The notes: generated by a model not told the origin, from the letters alone. A stretch of 14,851 bases of DNA from Chloroflexota bacterium (GCA_022566235.1 JADFJI010000016.1:1-14851), one strand, 5' to 3'. Counted from the stretch's first letter, positions 8,326 through 14,747 are shown. Made by a program: numbers and translations.

Positions 8326-9036
8326 CTACACTTCGAACCTGAGGACCGGGGCCTCTTTCCCCTCTCCCTGCTTGTAGACCGCCGAGTACATGTTCCACCA
8401 CATGTTGCGGCCCTCCAGGGCAGCGAGCCTGACACTCTCCCTCTTCTCGTCGGTAGTGGCGTGGGCGATGGCGGTCTTCCAACCGGTCTCCGCGTGGACC
8501 TCGTCGGCTCCCACGTGAACGGCGAAGTAGAATGCCTGAGCGTCGTCGTAGCCGTAGTGGGCCTTCAACCCCCGGGTTACCCCGTCGCAGAACTTGGTGA
8601 ACATATCCTCGATGCCCATGGACACGAAGCTCAGGGCCTCGAGCCAGAGGCCTCTCATGGCGTAGGCGGACACGGTGTCGGGATACACCTTGGTCTCGGG
8701 GAGCATAGGCCGGGAATCGATATCCTCCTCGGTGAATCCCGCGGCGGCCCCCGCCCTGATGGCTAGCTCCCAGTGGGATGGCACCTCCGGCGTTCCCGCC
8801 AGCTCGCCGAACAGATTTTCGGACAGCTCCCTCCTAGTCTCTCTGGTGACCTGGGGGATGATCAAAGAGAGGGAGGAGATCCCTTCTTCAACGGTGTGTT
8901 TGAGCTGCGCGCACAGCTCGGCTATCGTGCCCTTCTTGAGTCTGCCTTTTACCAGGTCTGTGTAGATTGGATGGCTGACAACAGACTCACTCTGAATCTC
9001 CCTGCGGAGATCGGTCCAAAAAGTCTCCTGGCTCAT
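8326..9036 (-). CDS. Heme-oxygenase-like (PqqC/CADD-type) putative di-iron protein
   Basis: 236 residues, all-helical by eye, of the TenA/PqqC/CADD-like heme-oxygenase-fold superfamily, whose members include cofactor-free oxidases and di-iron oxidases or decarboxylases. The iron-ligand pattern HxxxDxxH is present (H174, D178, H181), with further candidates E143, H88 and E78 or E84. These agree in order and closely in position with the di-iron ligands of chlamydial CADD. An HP motif (H22-P23) and Y25 near the N-terminus also fit the fold. The start is taken at 9036 because AAGGGAG lies seven bases before that ATG and MSQETFW is a natural N-terminus; an in-frame start at 9144 would add 36 arginine-rich, unlikely residues. 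The gene lies between the MFS gene (317 bases upstream) and the racemase-like gene (150 bases downstream), all in one direction. Fold and metal site are likely; the reaction is not known. Confidence 0.82.
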   Translation of the reverse strand: MSQETFWTDLRREIQSESVVSHPIYTDLVKGRLKKGTIAELCAQLKHTVEEGISSLSLIIPQVTRETRRELSENLFGELAGTPEVPSHWELAIRAGAAAGFTEEDIDSRPMLPETKVYPDTVSAYAMRGLWLEALSFVSMGIEDMFTKFCDGVTRGLKAHYGYDDAQAFYFAVHVGADEVHAETGWKTAIAHATTDEKRESVRLAALEGRNMWWNMYSAVYKQGEGKEAPVLRFEV

Positions 9037-9043
9037 TATCAAA

Positions 9044-9050
9044 CTCCCTT
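9044..9050 (-). promoter_or_regulatory. Ribosome binding site that decides the 9036 start
   Basis: Minus-strand AAGGGAG, seven bases before ATG 9036. It supports the shorter 236-residue heme-oxygenase-like protein over the 272-residue in-frame extension. Confidence 0.7.
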
Positions 9051-9247
9051 CTCTTGAACGGCTGCAACGGTGGTTAACCTGTAGGAAGTTAGCAGCTAAT
9101 GTTAATACGCCTCTCCTCCTCCTCGCAATGGTTGAACACGGCATCTTTGGGGCCGTTTAATAAGTCCTATAAACTTGGAAGCGCCCCTTTTCGCCCCGAT
9201 ACTCGGGACTTGGTGTCGGAGCAGGGGGTTGGGGTGAGGAGGCCATT

Positions 9248-9270
9248 CCTTCCCCCCTCAGGGGGGAAGG
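9248..9270. repeat. Perfect 10-bp-arm G/C hairpin (family copy 1)
   Basis: CCTTCCCCCC (9248-9257), loop TCA, GGGGGGAAGG (9261-9270): a perfect stem. It belongs to a family of similar hairpins at 12228-12250, 12905-12928 and 14777-14800. No T-run follows, so it is more likely a dispersed repeat than a simple terminator, although it lies downstream of the minus-strand MFS gene. Confidence 0.75.
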
Positions 9271-9353
9271 TTAGAGCCTGCCCTGCCTGTCCTGAGCTCC
9301 GTCGAAGGGAGCGTAGCCGAAGGGATGGGGGTGAGTCATCGCTTAATCCAGCG

Positions 9354-10637
9354 TCAGCCCTCGTGGTCACTGGCCTCTGCCTCGAACCGGACCCTGGGGA
9401 TTTTGAGCACGGCCAGGCCCAGGGCTGCAACGATTACCAGAATGCCGGCGTACACAAAGGTCGCCTCCACGGAAACCGCGTCGGCCAGCACGCCGGCCGT
9501 GATCGAACCCAGCCCTCCAATGACCATAGACCCCGTGTAAATGAGTGCAACAGACGTGCCGTGGAGCTCTGCCGGTGAGATGTCTATTGCGGCGGCGATG
9601 AAGATGTGGTGGAAGGTGAAAATGAAGGCGCCGATAGCGATGATGGTCAAGGTGAGCTGGACACCGGGGTCCGCAAAGGCCAGGGCGATACACAGCAGGC
9701 CGAAGGCGATCATCCCAGGGACCAGGGCCGCCTTCCGCCCGTATCTATCGGAAATGGTCCCCATCAGAGGGTGAGTCGCTATACCCATGACCTGTAGCAG
9801 CGAGATGTATATCCCGACGATGAGGGTGGAATAGCCCAGCTCCTCCCGCAAGTAGATGGGCACGAATATAACGATGATCTGGTGACTCATGCTCCGAACG
9901 CTGGACAGCACTACCACCGCCATCAGGACCCGGTTCTGAAATAGGCCGCCCGCGGCAGAAAAGTATTCCCGCACCGAGGAAACCCCCTTCTGCCCCCTCA
10001 TTCCTCGCAGGACAGTCCAGACCACCACTGCCGTTATCGCCGCCGGGAAGAAGCTCCATATCAGAAGCTGGTCCCAGGCCAAGACCAGTAGCAGCCCTCC
10101 TGCAATCAGGGGCCCCAGGACTTCGCCCGCGCTGCCCCCGGCCCCGTGCAGGGACAGGGTGAATCCTCGTTTATGGGGAAAGCGGTGCGATAGTGCCGCT
10201 ATCGCTGCCGGGTGCCACATGGCTGTGCCCACGCCAGTGAGGATGACCGCTAGAATGATGGCCCAGTACCTCTCCAGTGCCCCCGATAGCAGGTACCCCA
10301 ACGCTATCAGGCCCAGGGAGACAGTGAGGATCTGAGACCAGCGGTTGCTGAACCGGTCGGCAAGAAACCCGGCGGGCATCGTCACTACACCGCTGCTGAA
10401 CTCTCGGGACGTCACCAGCGCCGCCGTAGCCAGATTGCTCAGCATCAGGCTATCCTTTATCTCCGGCAGGACGATACTGAAGGCGGCTGCATACAGGTGC
10501 TTCAGGCCGTGGCCCGAGATTACTGTAGTGGCCAGCAGAGTTCGTCGTTCTTTAAGCTTTTCCGGGTCGGCGGCTCTTTCCATCGGCCATCCATGAATAC
10601 GTGGTTGGGCTGCTAATCGGGTGCAAAACCCGTCCAT
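9354..10637 (-). CDS. MFS transporter, fosmidomycin-resistance-like
   Basis: Inner-membrane major facilitator of 427 residues with about twelve hydrophobic segments. Two MFS signature loops are visible: GFLADRF (90-96) between helices 2 and 3, and GTISDRYGRK (293-302) between helices 8 and 9. The HGLKHLY segment near the N-terminus, WHPAA (141-145) and KRGFTLSLHGAGGSAGEVLGP (156-176 region) resemble the fosmidomycin-resistance (Fsr) type of exporter. Start 10637 would give a short leader from the promoter proposed at 10662-10690; an in-frame ATG at 10583 (N-terminus MERAADPEK) is a reasonable alternative because neither start has a strong ribosome site. It is divergent from selA. The first of three minus-strand genes, it may move a substrate or product related to the downstream enzymes, but the substrate cannot be read from sequence. 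Confidence 0.9.
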   Translation of the reverse strand: MDGFCTRLAAQPRIHGWPMERAADPEKLKERRTLLATTVISGHGLKHLYAAAFSIVLPEIKDSLMLSNLATAALVTSREFSSGVVTMPAGFLADRFSNRWSQILTVSLGLIALGYLLSGALERYWAIILAVILTGVGTAMWHPAAIAALSHRFPHKRGFTLSLHGAGGSAGEVLGPLIAGGLLLVLAWDQLLIWSFFPAAITAVVVWTVLRGMRGQKGVSSVREYFSAAGGLFQNRVLMAVVVLSSVRSMSHQIIVIFVPIYLREELGYSTLIVGIYISLLQVMGIATHPLMGTISDRYGRKAALVPGMIAFGLLCIALAFADPGVQLTLTIIAIGAFIFTFHHIFIAAAIDISPAELHGTSVALIYTGSMVIGGLGSITAGVLADAVSVEATFVYAGILVIVAALGLAVLKIPRVRFEAEASDHEG

Positions 10638-10661
10638 TCTAGCATTACGAGTGCCGTGTTG

Positions 10662-10690
10662 CCATTATGTGCTATTGCAATCAGTTGCAA
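10662..10690 (-). promoter_or_regulatory. Putative promoter of the MFS gene
   Basis: On the minus strand TTGCAA (10685-10690) and TAATGG (10662-10667) lie 17 bases apart, acceptable -35 and -10 matches that put a start near 10655. A second TTGCAA at 10675-10680 sits inside the spacer, ten bases from the first. TTGCAA is its own reverse complement, so the pair could also serve as an operator for the divergent selA side. Unproven. Confidence 0.35.
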
Positions 10691-10762
10691 GAAGATCAGA
10701 ACAATCTACACACGGGCAATTCAACTCCATCCGTACGTAACCCGGGTAGCGGACAGTTGCCT

Positions 10763-10774
10763 TTGTGCTAAAAT
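10763..10774 (+). promoter_or_regulatory. Putative extended -10 promoter of selA
   Basis: TTGTGCTAAAAT holds an extended -10 (TG-C-TAAAAT, hexamer 10769-10774) about 19 bases before the selA ATG. Transcription would begin near 10781, just at the ribosome site GGAG (10783-10786), giving a very short leader. No clear -35 is seen. It shares TTGTGCTAA with the element before lhr. Confidence 0.45.
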
Positions 10775-10792
10775 CGTAGCCTGGAGTCATCT

Positions 10793-12181
10793 ATGAGTGC
10801 TAGGTCCGAAAACGGGTTGAGAGCGCTGCCCAGCGTGAACAGGATACTGGAGTCTCCTCAATCGAAGGAGCTCGTCCAGGCCTACTCTCACAATGCTATA
10901 GTCAGCCTGGCCCGAGACCAGCTCCAGGAGGCCCGCACGGCCATAGTGTCCGGGGGCGTCAGCCCCTCCCTCGAGCAGCTGGTGGAGGCCATCAGCCGGA
11001 GGGCGCGGGACCTGTGGCGGCCCCGGCCGTCTCCGGTGATCAACGCCACCGGGGTCATCGTCCACACCAATCTGGGCAGGGCTCCTCTTAGCGAGGAAGC
11101 CACCAGGGCTGTCGTCGATGTAGCGGTAGGATACGCCGACCTGGAGATGGACCTGACCAGCGGGGGCAGGGGTGGCCGGGATGCAGCGATGCGGAGTCTG
11201 GTCTGCCAGCTCACGGGGGCCGAGTCGGCCATTGCGGTGAACAACAACGCCGCCGCATTGCACCTGGCCCTTACTACCCTGGCCAAAGACAGAGAGGTGG
11301 TGGTAAGCCGGGGTGAGGCGGTGGAGATCGGCGGGGGGGTGAGAATCCCGGAGGTCTTGGGTCAAAGCGGCGCACGGCTGGTGGAGGTGGGGACGACCAA
11401 CCGGACATATATTGCCGATTTCGAGGACGCTATCACCGAAAATACTGCCGCCCTGCTCAGAGTCCACACCAGCAATTTCACAGTATCGGGATTCACATCC
11501 ATGCCCACCATCGAAGACATGGTCGATCTGGGCCGCCGTCGTGGGGTGCCGGTATTCCACAATATCGGCAGCGGGTGCCTTCTGGACACCTCCCAGTTCG
11601 GCCTGACCCCCGAGCCGATGCCCCAGGCCAGCATCTCAGCCGGCGCAGACCTGGTCTTCTTCTCCGGCGATAAGCTTCTGGGCGGGCCCCAGGCGGGGAT
11701 AATAGCGGGTGGAGAGGAGCTTATCCGGCTAATCAGCCGGCACCCCCTGGCCCGGGCCGTCAGGATCGACAAGATGACCATGGCCGCGCTTACCGCCACC
11801 CTGGTCCACTACGTCAAGGAGGAGGCCCTGGACAAGGTCCCCGTTTGGAGAATGGTCTCCATGCCCCTGGGAGATATAGAGGCTAGGGCCTCCGCATGGC
11901 TGCTCAAGATCGGCAACCGAGGCGAGATCATAGACGGGCGCTCCACCGTCGGTGGCGGGAGCCTGCCGGGCGAGACCCTGGCCACCAAGTTACTGGCACT
12001 ATCGACGCCCCAGGGCTCGAGCGCCGATGCCCTGGCAGCGCAGCTGCGCACCGGGGACCCTCCGGTAGTTGGCCGTATAGATGAGGACAGGCTGTTGCTG
12101 GACCCTCGCACGGTCTTACCGGAGCAGGATGAAGAGCTGACCCGGGCAGTGGCCCGGGCCCTTGGCGAAGGGACCTCCTAG
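10793..12181 (+). CDS. selA: L-seryl-tRNA(Sec) selenium transferase (selenocysteine synthase)
   Basis: 462 residues, normal SelA length. The PLP enzyme converts seryl-tRNA(Sec) to selenocysteinyl-tRNA(Sec) using selenophosphate, in the cytoplasm and typically as a decamer. Family landmarks: LPSVNRIL (12-19), NATGVIVHTNLGRAPL starting near 84, VNNNAAALHLAL, SRGEAVEIGGGVRIPE, LVEVGTTNRTY, and SGDKLLGGPQAGII with K294 as the PLP lysine, followed by HPLARAVRIDKMT. ATG 10793 follows GGAG (10783-10786) by six bases. All core motifs look intact, so it should be active. A zinc-ribbon/Smr gene follows after 110 bases; selB, selC and selD are not in the window, although selA and selB are often adjacent. 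No UGA-interrupted gene was noticed here. Confidence 0.96.
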   Translation: MSARSENGLRALPSVNRILESPQSKELVQAYSHNAIVSLARDQLQEARTAIVSGGVSPSLEQLVEAISRRARDLWRPRPSPVINATGVIVHTNLGRAPLSEEATRAVVDVAVGYADLEMDLTSGGRGGRDAAMRSLVCQLTGAESAIAVNNNAAALHLALTTLAKDREVVVSRGEAVEIGGGVRIPEVLGQSGARLVEVGTTNRTYIADFEDAITENTAALLRVHTSNFTVSGFTSMPTIEDMVDLGRRRGVPVFHNIGSGCLLDTSQFGLTPEPMPQASISAGADLVFFSGDKLLGGPQAGIIAGGEELIRLISRHPLARAVRIDKMTMAALTATLVHYVKEEALDKVPVWRMVSMPLGDIEARASAWLLKIGNRGEIIDGRSTVGGGSLPGETLATKLLALSTPQGSSADALAAQLRTGDPPVVGRIDEDRLLLDPRTVLPEQDEELTRAVARALGEGTS

Positions 12182-12202
12182 CGGGTGTGCCTCAATTTCA
12201 AT

Positions 12203-12285
12203 GTCATTCCGAGGAGGTTCCCCAATACCTTCCCCAATCTTGGGGGAAGGGTAGGATGGGGGTTCCCCGCTTATCCTGAGTATCC
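12203..12285. repeat. Composite dispersed repeat between selA and the Smr gene
   Basis: Starts with GTCATTCCGAG (12203-12213), then a hairpin with arms CCTTCCCC (12228-12235) and GGGGAAGG (12243-12250), then GGGTTCCCCGCT and TCCTGAG. The hairpin and the following block recur at 12905-12959 on the other side of the Smr gene. The unit ends about seven bases before the Smr start codon, so it supplies that gene's whole upstream region. Confidence 0.65.
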
Positions 12286-12291
12286 ATACCC

Positions 12292-12672
12292 ATGACCTCG
12301 CCCGAGACATACCGATGCCTCACCTGCGGTCGCGAGCGGCTGGAGAGCAAAGGCGCGGGGGAGAAGACCTTCGAGTGCGAGGCCTGTGGCGGTGCGGCCT
12401 TTCTGGTCGGTACCCTGGACCCGCCTCCCGTGGAGGTGCACCTCCGCCGCATGAGGGTGGAGGAGGCGATGTTCAAGCTGGACAGGTATCTGAACACCGC
12501 CTTTCTGGCGGGCCTGCCTGAGGTACGGATAGTCCACGGCAAGGGCACGGGCAAAGTGCGAAAGGCGGTCCTGGAGACCATAGCCGGGCATCCCCTGGTC
12601 GGCTCCTTCAGAGAGGCAACCCCCGAGGAAGGGGGATGGGGCGTCACCGTCGCCATCCTGGCCCTCGACTAG
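12292..12672 (+). CDS. Small zinc-ribbon plus Smr-domain protein
   Basis: 126 residues in two parts. The N-terminus carries two CxxC pairs (C9/C12 in CLTC, C29/C32 in CEAC), a four-cysteine zinc ribbon. From about residue 42 it reads as an Smr domain, the nuclease or nucleic-acid-binding module found at the MutS2 C-terminus: RVEEAMFKLDRYL, GLPEVRIVHGKGTGKVRKAV (the HGKGTG loop at 82-87), HPLVGSFREATPEEGGWGVTV. The usual LDLHG opening is altered to VEVHLRR, keeping only H50; in studied Smr domains the LDxH motif contributes to nuclease activity, so activity may be changed. The family role would be cleavage or binding of branched DNA or of RNA. Start ATG 12292 lies just after a repeat unit and has no good ribosome site. 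The gene may be cotranscribed with selA, 110 bases upstream. Confidence 0.85.
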   Translation: MTSPETYRCLTCGRERLESKGAGEKTFECEACGGAAFLVGTLDPPPVEVHLRRMRVEEAMFKLDRYLNTAFLAGLPEVRIVHGKGTGKVRKAVLETIAGHPLVGSFREATPEEGGWGVTVAILALD

Positions 12673-12692
12673 CACGGAATAAGCACTATCCT

Positions 12693-12718
12693 GTCATTCC
12701 GAGTGGAGCGAGGAATCT
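12693..12718. repeat. GTCATTCCGAG...GAGCGAGGAATCT dispersed repeat
   Basis: A 26-base unit with inner complementary ends ATTCC/GGAAT. The same two halves recur farther apart at 13195-13244, and the left half also at 12203 and 13046 (one base changed). Repeats of this kind are known to me from many unrelated bacterial genomes; their function is not established. Confidence 0.65.
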
Positions 12719-12904
12719 GGGGTGGGGCCTATCCTTCTTTTTGAAAAAGCCAAGCCTGGTGGTAGTCCCTGGCCTGAACCTTCTAACGTTGGCGCCGACG
12801 TGGTGGCCGAAACTTCCCGCCTGATTTCTCTGGAATGCTCGACGGGTGACTAAGCGTGCCGTCAGCAGCCGCGGCGATGAATCTGAGATAGAGGTGAGTC
12901 TTCC

Positions 12905-12928
12905 TCCTCCCCCGTCAAGGGGGGAGGA
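12905..12928. repeat. Perfect 9-bp-arm G/C hairpin (family copy 3)
   Basis: TCCTCCCCC (12905-12913), six-base loop, GGGGGAGGA (12920-12928). Compared with the copy at 9248-9270, T and C are exchanged in the left arm and the right arm changes to match, so pairing is preserved. It is followed by a block like that at 12251-12285. Confidence 0.7.
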
Positions 12929-12948
12929 CTGAGGTGGGGGCTCCCCGC

Positions 12949-13000
12949 TCACCCTGAGCTTGTCGAAGGGTCACCCTGAGCTTGTCGAAGGGTCACCCTG
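12949..13000. repeat. Tandem 22-base repeat, two and a third copies
   Basis: Two identical adjacent 22-base units (12949-12970 and 12971-12992), each beginning TCACCCTGAG and ending GTCGAAGGG, followed by the first eight bases of a third (12993-13000). Diverged relatives occur at 13213-13227 and 9292-9310. There are no spacers, so this is not CRISPR; it is probably a recent duplication inside a dispersed repeat. Confidence 0.8.
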
Positions 13001-13067
13001 CCTGCCCTGTCTGTCCTGAGCAAGGCCGAAAGGCGCATTTTCATTGTCATTCTGAGGAGTCTAGCTT

Positions 13068-13094
13068 GTCCCGATACTCGAGACTTGTCGGGAC
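13068..13094. repeat. Inverted repeat GTCCCGA/TCGGGAC
   Basis: Seven-base perfect arms (13068-13074 and 13088-13094) around a 13-base centre. The left arm and centre match 9195-9212 with one mismatch, showing that this element is also dispersed. It lies within the gap before the M20-like gene. Confidence 0.55.
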
Positions 13095-13194
13095 GACGAA
13101 GAAACTAGGCTTGCCTGATTTGACAGTGTTGGTAGGAACCCGCAGGCTCCTTTAACGGCATTCCTAGAAACCTGGACTCGTCCGCTCTCATTCT

Positions 13195-13244
13195 GTCATT
13201 CCGAGGTCTCCACTGAGCTGGTCGAAGTGCGGAGCGAGGAATCT
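13195..13244. repeat. Dispersed repeat copy before the M20-like gene
   Basis: GTCATTCCGAG (13195-13205), CTGAGCTGGTCGAAG (13213-13227) and GAGCGAGGAATCT (13232-13244) in one block. It combines the two repeat motifs that elsewhere in the window occur separately, which suggests an insertion of one repeat type within the other. Confidence 0.6.
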
Positions 13245-13301
13245 AGCCAAAGGGTGGCGGACTTTCAGGCAAAGGAAGATGCCTCATAACTCATATGAAA
13301 T

Positions 13302-13305
13302 GGAG
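13302..13305 (+). promoter_or_regulatory. Ribosome binding site deciding the 13314 start
   Basis: GGAG lies eight bases before ATG 13314 but only two before the in-frame TTG at 13308, so the ATG is the better start of the M20-like protein. Confidence 0.65.
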
Positions 13306-13313
13306 ACTTGTCC

Positions 13314-14570
13314 ATGGAAGATTCCGTAAATACCAGGGTGCTCCAGCAGATCAAAGAGAATGAGATAGTCGCCTTTGCCAAGGAGTTGATCAAGATTCCC
13401 AGCTTCAAGACTGAGGAGACGCCCGTGGCCCATATGCTGGCGGACTTCTTCCGACCCCGAGGCTACCAGGTGGAACTCCAGGAAGTGGAGCCGGGACGTC
13501 TGCAGGCCATCGCCACCCTGAGGGGCACAGGCGGGGGCAAGAGCCTGATGTTCAACGGTCACACCGATATCAACTCCATTCCCCGCGGCTCCAAGCGAGA
13601 CCCATCGATTCCCTGCGTCGAGGGAGACCGACTCTACGGCCAGGGGGCCGAGAACATGAAGGGCGGCGTGGCCAGCATGATCATGGCCGCCGAGGCGATT
13701 CGCCAGTCGGGGGTGGGGCTAAAGGGCGACCTGGTCGTAGCCTGCGTGGTGGGGGAGACCCAGGGGGGCGAGGGCAGCCACTTCCTGATGCAGAGCGGCC
13801 TCCGAACGGACATGTCGGTCCAGCCGGAGCCTACGGGGGTGGGCAACATCGCAACGGTCCACGCCGGAATCGTTCACATGGCCATCCACACCTATGGGGT
13901 CACGGGCCACATCAGCGTTCAGGAGAAGACGGTGAACGCGGTTGCCAAGATGTCCAAGGTCATCGACGCCCTGCAACATGTGGAGTTCACCTACACCCCC
14001 AGGGAGGACCTGCCGGCAATGCCCCGGCTCAACGTGGGCAGCGTCATCGGGGGCAGGGGGGAGAGCTACATCCTCATCGAGCCTCCCTACATTCCCGACT
14101 ACTGCACCATCCTGGTGGACGTTCACTTCGTGCCGGGCCAGACCGTCGACACCATAGTCCAGGACATCAGACGCACCCTTGACCCGCTGACGGCCCGGGA
14201 CCCCCAGTTGAAATACGAGGTAGAGATACCACCCCCCGACTACTTTAAGGGCAGACGGCGTCTGGTCATGGAGCCCCTGGATGTCCCCAAGAATGAATAC
14301 ATCATCCAGGCCGTGTCCAGGAGCCACCAGGAGGTCACGGGCCAACCAACCCGGGCCATAGGGGCCATCCTACCCTTCTCCTACTCGGCAGGGGACGCCA
14401 CATGGCTGTGGCAGGCGGGCATACCGTGCCTGGAGTACGGGCCCGGGGGCGGATTCAACGAATCTATCGAGGGCGATGACAACTTCTACGTCTCCATCAG
14501 CGAGATGGTGACATGTGCCAAGGTGCTGGCCCTCACAGCCCTGGATGTATGCAACCTGGACTCGGGGTAA
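13314..14570 (+). CDS. M20-family (ArgE/DapE-like) protein with altered metal site
   Basis: 418 residues, typical length for M20 metallo-aminoacylases and peptidases that cut amide bonds in the cytoplasm. Recognisable parts: a first catalytic half with GHTD (H83, D85), the GQGAENMKGG segment (110-119), GETQGG (147-152), PEPTG (171-175), the lid domain with GVTGHISV, and a C-terminal catalytic segment with SAGDATWLWQAGIPCLEYGPG. In active relatives the bridging Asp is in DMKGG, but here it is N114; the DEE pair (catalytic Glu plus zinc Glu) is here G-E148-T149; and a His near the C-terminus is a ligand, but no His occurs in the last 65 or so residues. Ligands of one zinc (H83, E172) and the catalytic Glu remain; the other site is lost. 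It may be mono-metallic, use another metal or have a changed reaction. ATG 13314 is chosen over TTG 13308 from the ribosome site. It stands alone behind a repeat island. Confidence 0.9.
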   Translation: MEDSVNTRVLQQIKENEIVAFAKELIKIPSFKTEETPVAHMLADFFRPRGYQVELQEVEPGRLQAIATLRGTGGGKSLMFNGHTDINSIPRGSKRDPSIPCVEGDRLYGQGAENMKGGVASMIMAAEAIRQSGVGLKGDLVVACVVGETQGGEGSHFLMQSGLRTDMSVQPEPTGVGNIATVHAGIVHMAIHTYGVTGHISVQEKTVNAVAKMSKVIDALQHVEFTYTPREDLPAMPRLNVGSVIGGRGESYILIEPPYIPDYCTILVDVHFVPGQTVDTIVQDIRRTLDPLTARDPQLKYEVEIPPPDYFKGRRRLVMEPLDVPKNEYIIQAVSRSHQEVTGQPTRAIGAILPFSYSAGDATWLWQAGIPCLEYGPGGGFNESIEGDDNFYVSISEMVTCAKVLALTALDVCNLDSG

Positions 14571-14720
14571 TATAACTGCACATCTACCCTTTCGAGGCTT
14601 TTTCCAGGGGCCTCAACCCCTTGGAGCCTTCTGCTCTAGGGCCGTGCCGGTTTCGCCATGCTCAACGTGACAGCAGCCACACCTGGGCAACTAGTAGACT
14701 GATGAAAAAGAGGTGTGTAG

Positions 14721-14738
14721 AGGGGCGGAGCCCCTTTT
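14721..14738 (+). terminator. Terminator-like hairpin with short T tract
   Basis: AGGGGC (14721-14726), loop GGA, GCCCCT (14730-14735), followed by TTT. It resembles an intrinsic terminator, with a weak T tract, about 150 bases after the M20-like stop codon. It may instead be one part of the three-hairpin repeat. Confidence 0.45.
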
Positions 14739-14747
14739 GCCGGGAGT

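Larger units (their letters stand above)
9037..9353. other. Intergenic region with hairpin and repeat fragments
   Basis: 317 bases without a gene between the MFS stop and the heme-oxygenase-like start (both minus strand). The left part holds a small imperfect palindrome TTAGCAGCTAA (9089-9099) that could be an operator. The right part holds CCCGATACTCGGGACTTG (9195-9212; a near copy is at 13070-13087), a strong G/C hairpin (9248-9270) and a stretch (9277-9297) that matches 13001-13021 at all but one base. It looks like accumulated dispersed repeats. Confidence 0.6.
12673..13313. other. Gene-free repeat-rich region
   Basis: About 640 bases with no credible gene or tRNA. It contains several dispersed-repeat pieces: GTCATTCCGAG (12693-12703) followed by GAGCGAGGAATCT (12706-12718); a G/C hairpin (12905-12928); a 22-base tandem duplication (12949-12992); a stretch (13001-13021) shared with 9277-9297; GTCATTCTGAG (13046-13056); an inverted repeat (13068-13094); and GTCATTCCGAG (13195-13205) with GAGCGAGGAATCT (13232-13244). 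The part at 12740-12900 is less repetitive and I see nothing recognisable in it. Confidence 0.7.

Noticed and set aside
9037..9144. N-terminal extension of the heme-oxygenase-like protein
   Set aside because: The extra 36 residues are Arg-rich and unlike the family, and the ribosome site fits the ATG at 9036.
10787..11560. Minus-strand open frame of 257 codons opposite selA
   Set aside because: selA is unambiguous; the antisense frame shows no family resemblance.
12740..12900. Possible decayed gene in the repeat-poor part of the gap
   Set aside because: No frame gives a recognisable protein fragment on either strand.
12949..13000. CRISPR-like direct repeats
   Set aside because: Units are directly adjacent with no spacers and only about 2.4 copies; no cas gene is present.
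12673..13313. tRNA (including tRNA-Sec) or SECIS element in the selA-side gap
   Set aside because: I found no T-loop, acceptor pairing or CCA end, and no UGA followed by a suitable stem in a coding frame.
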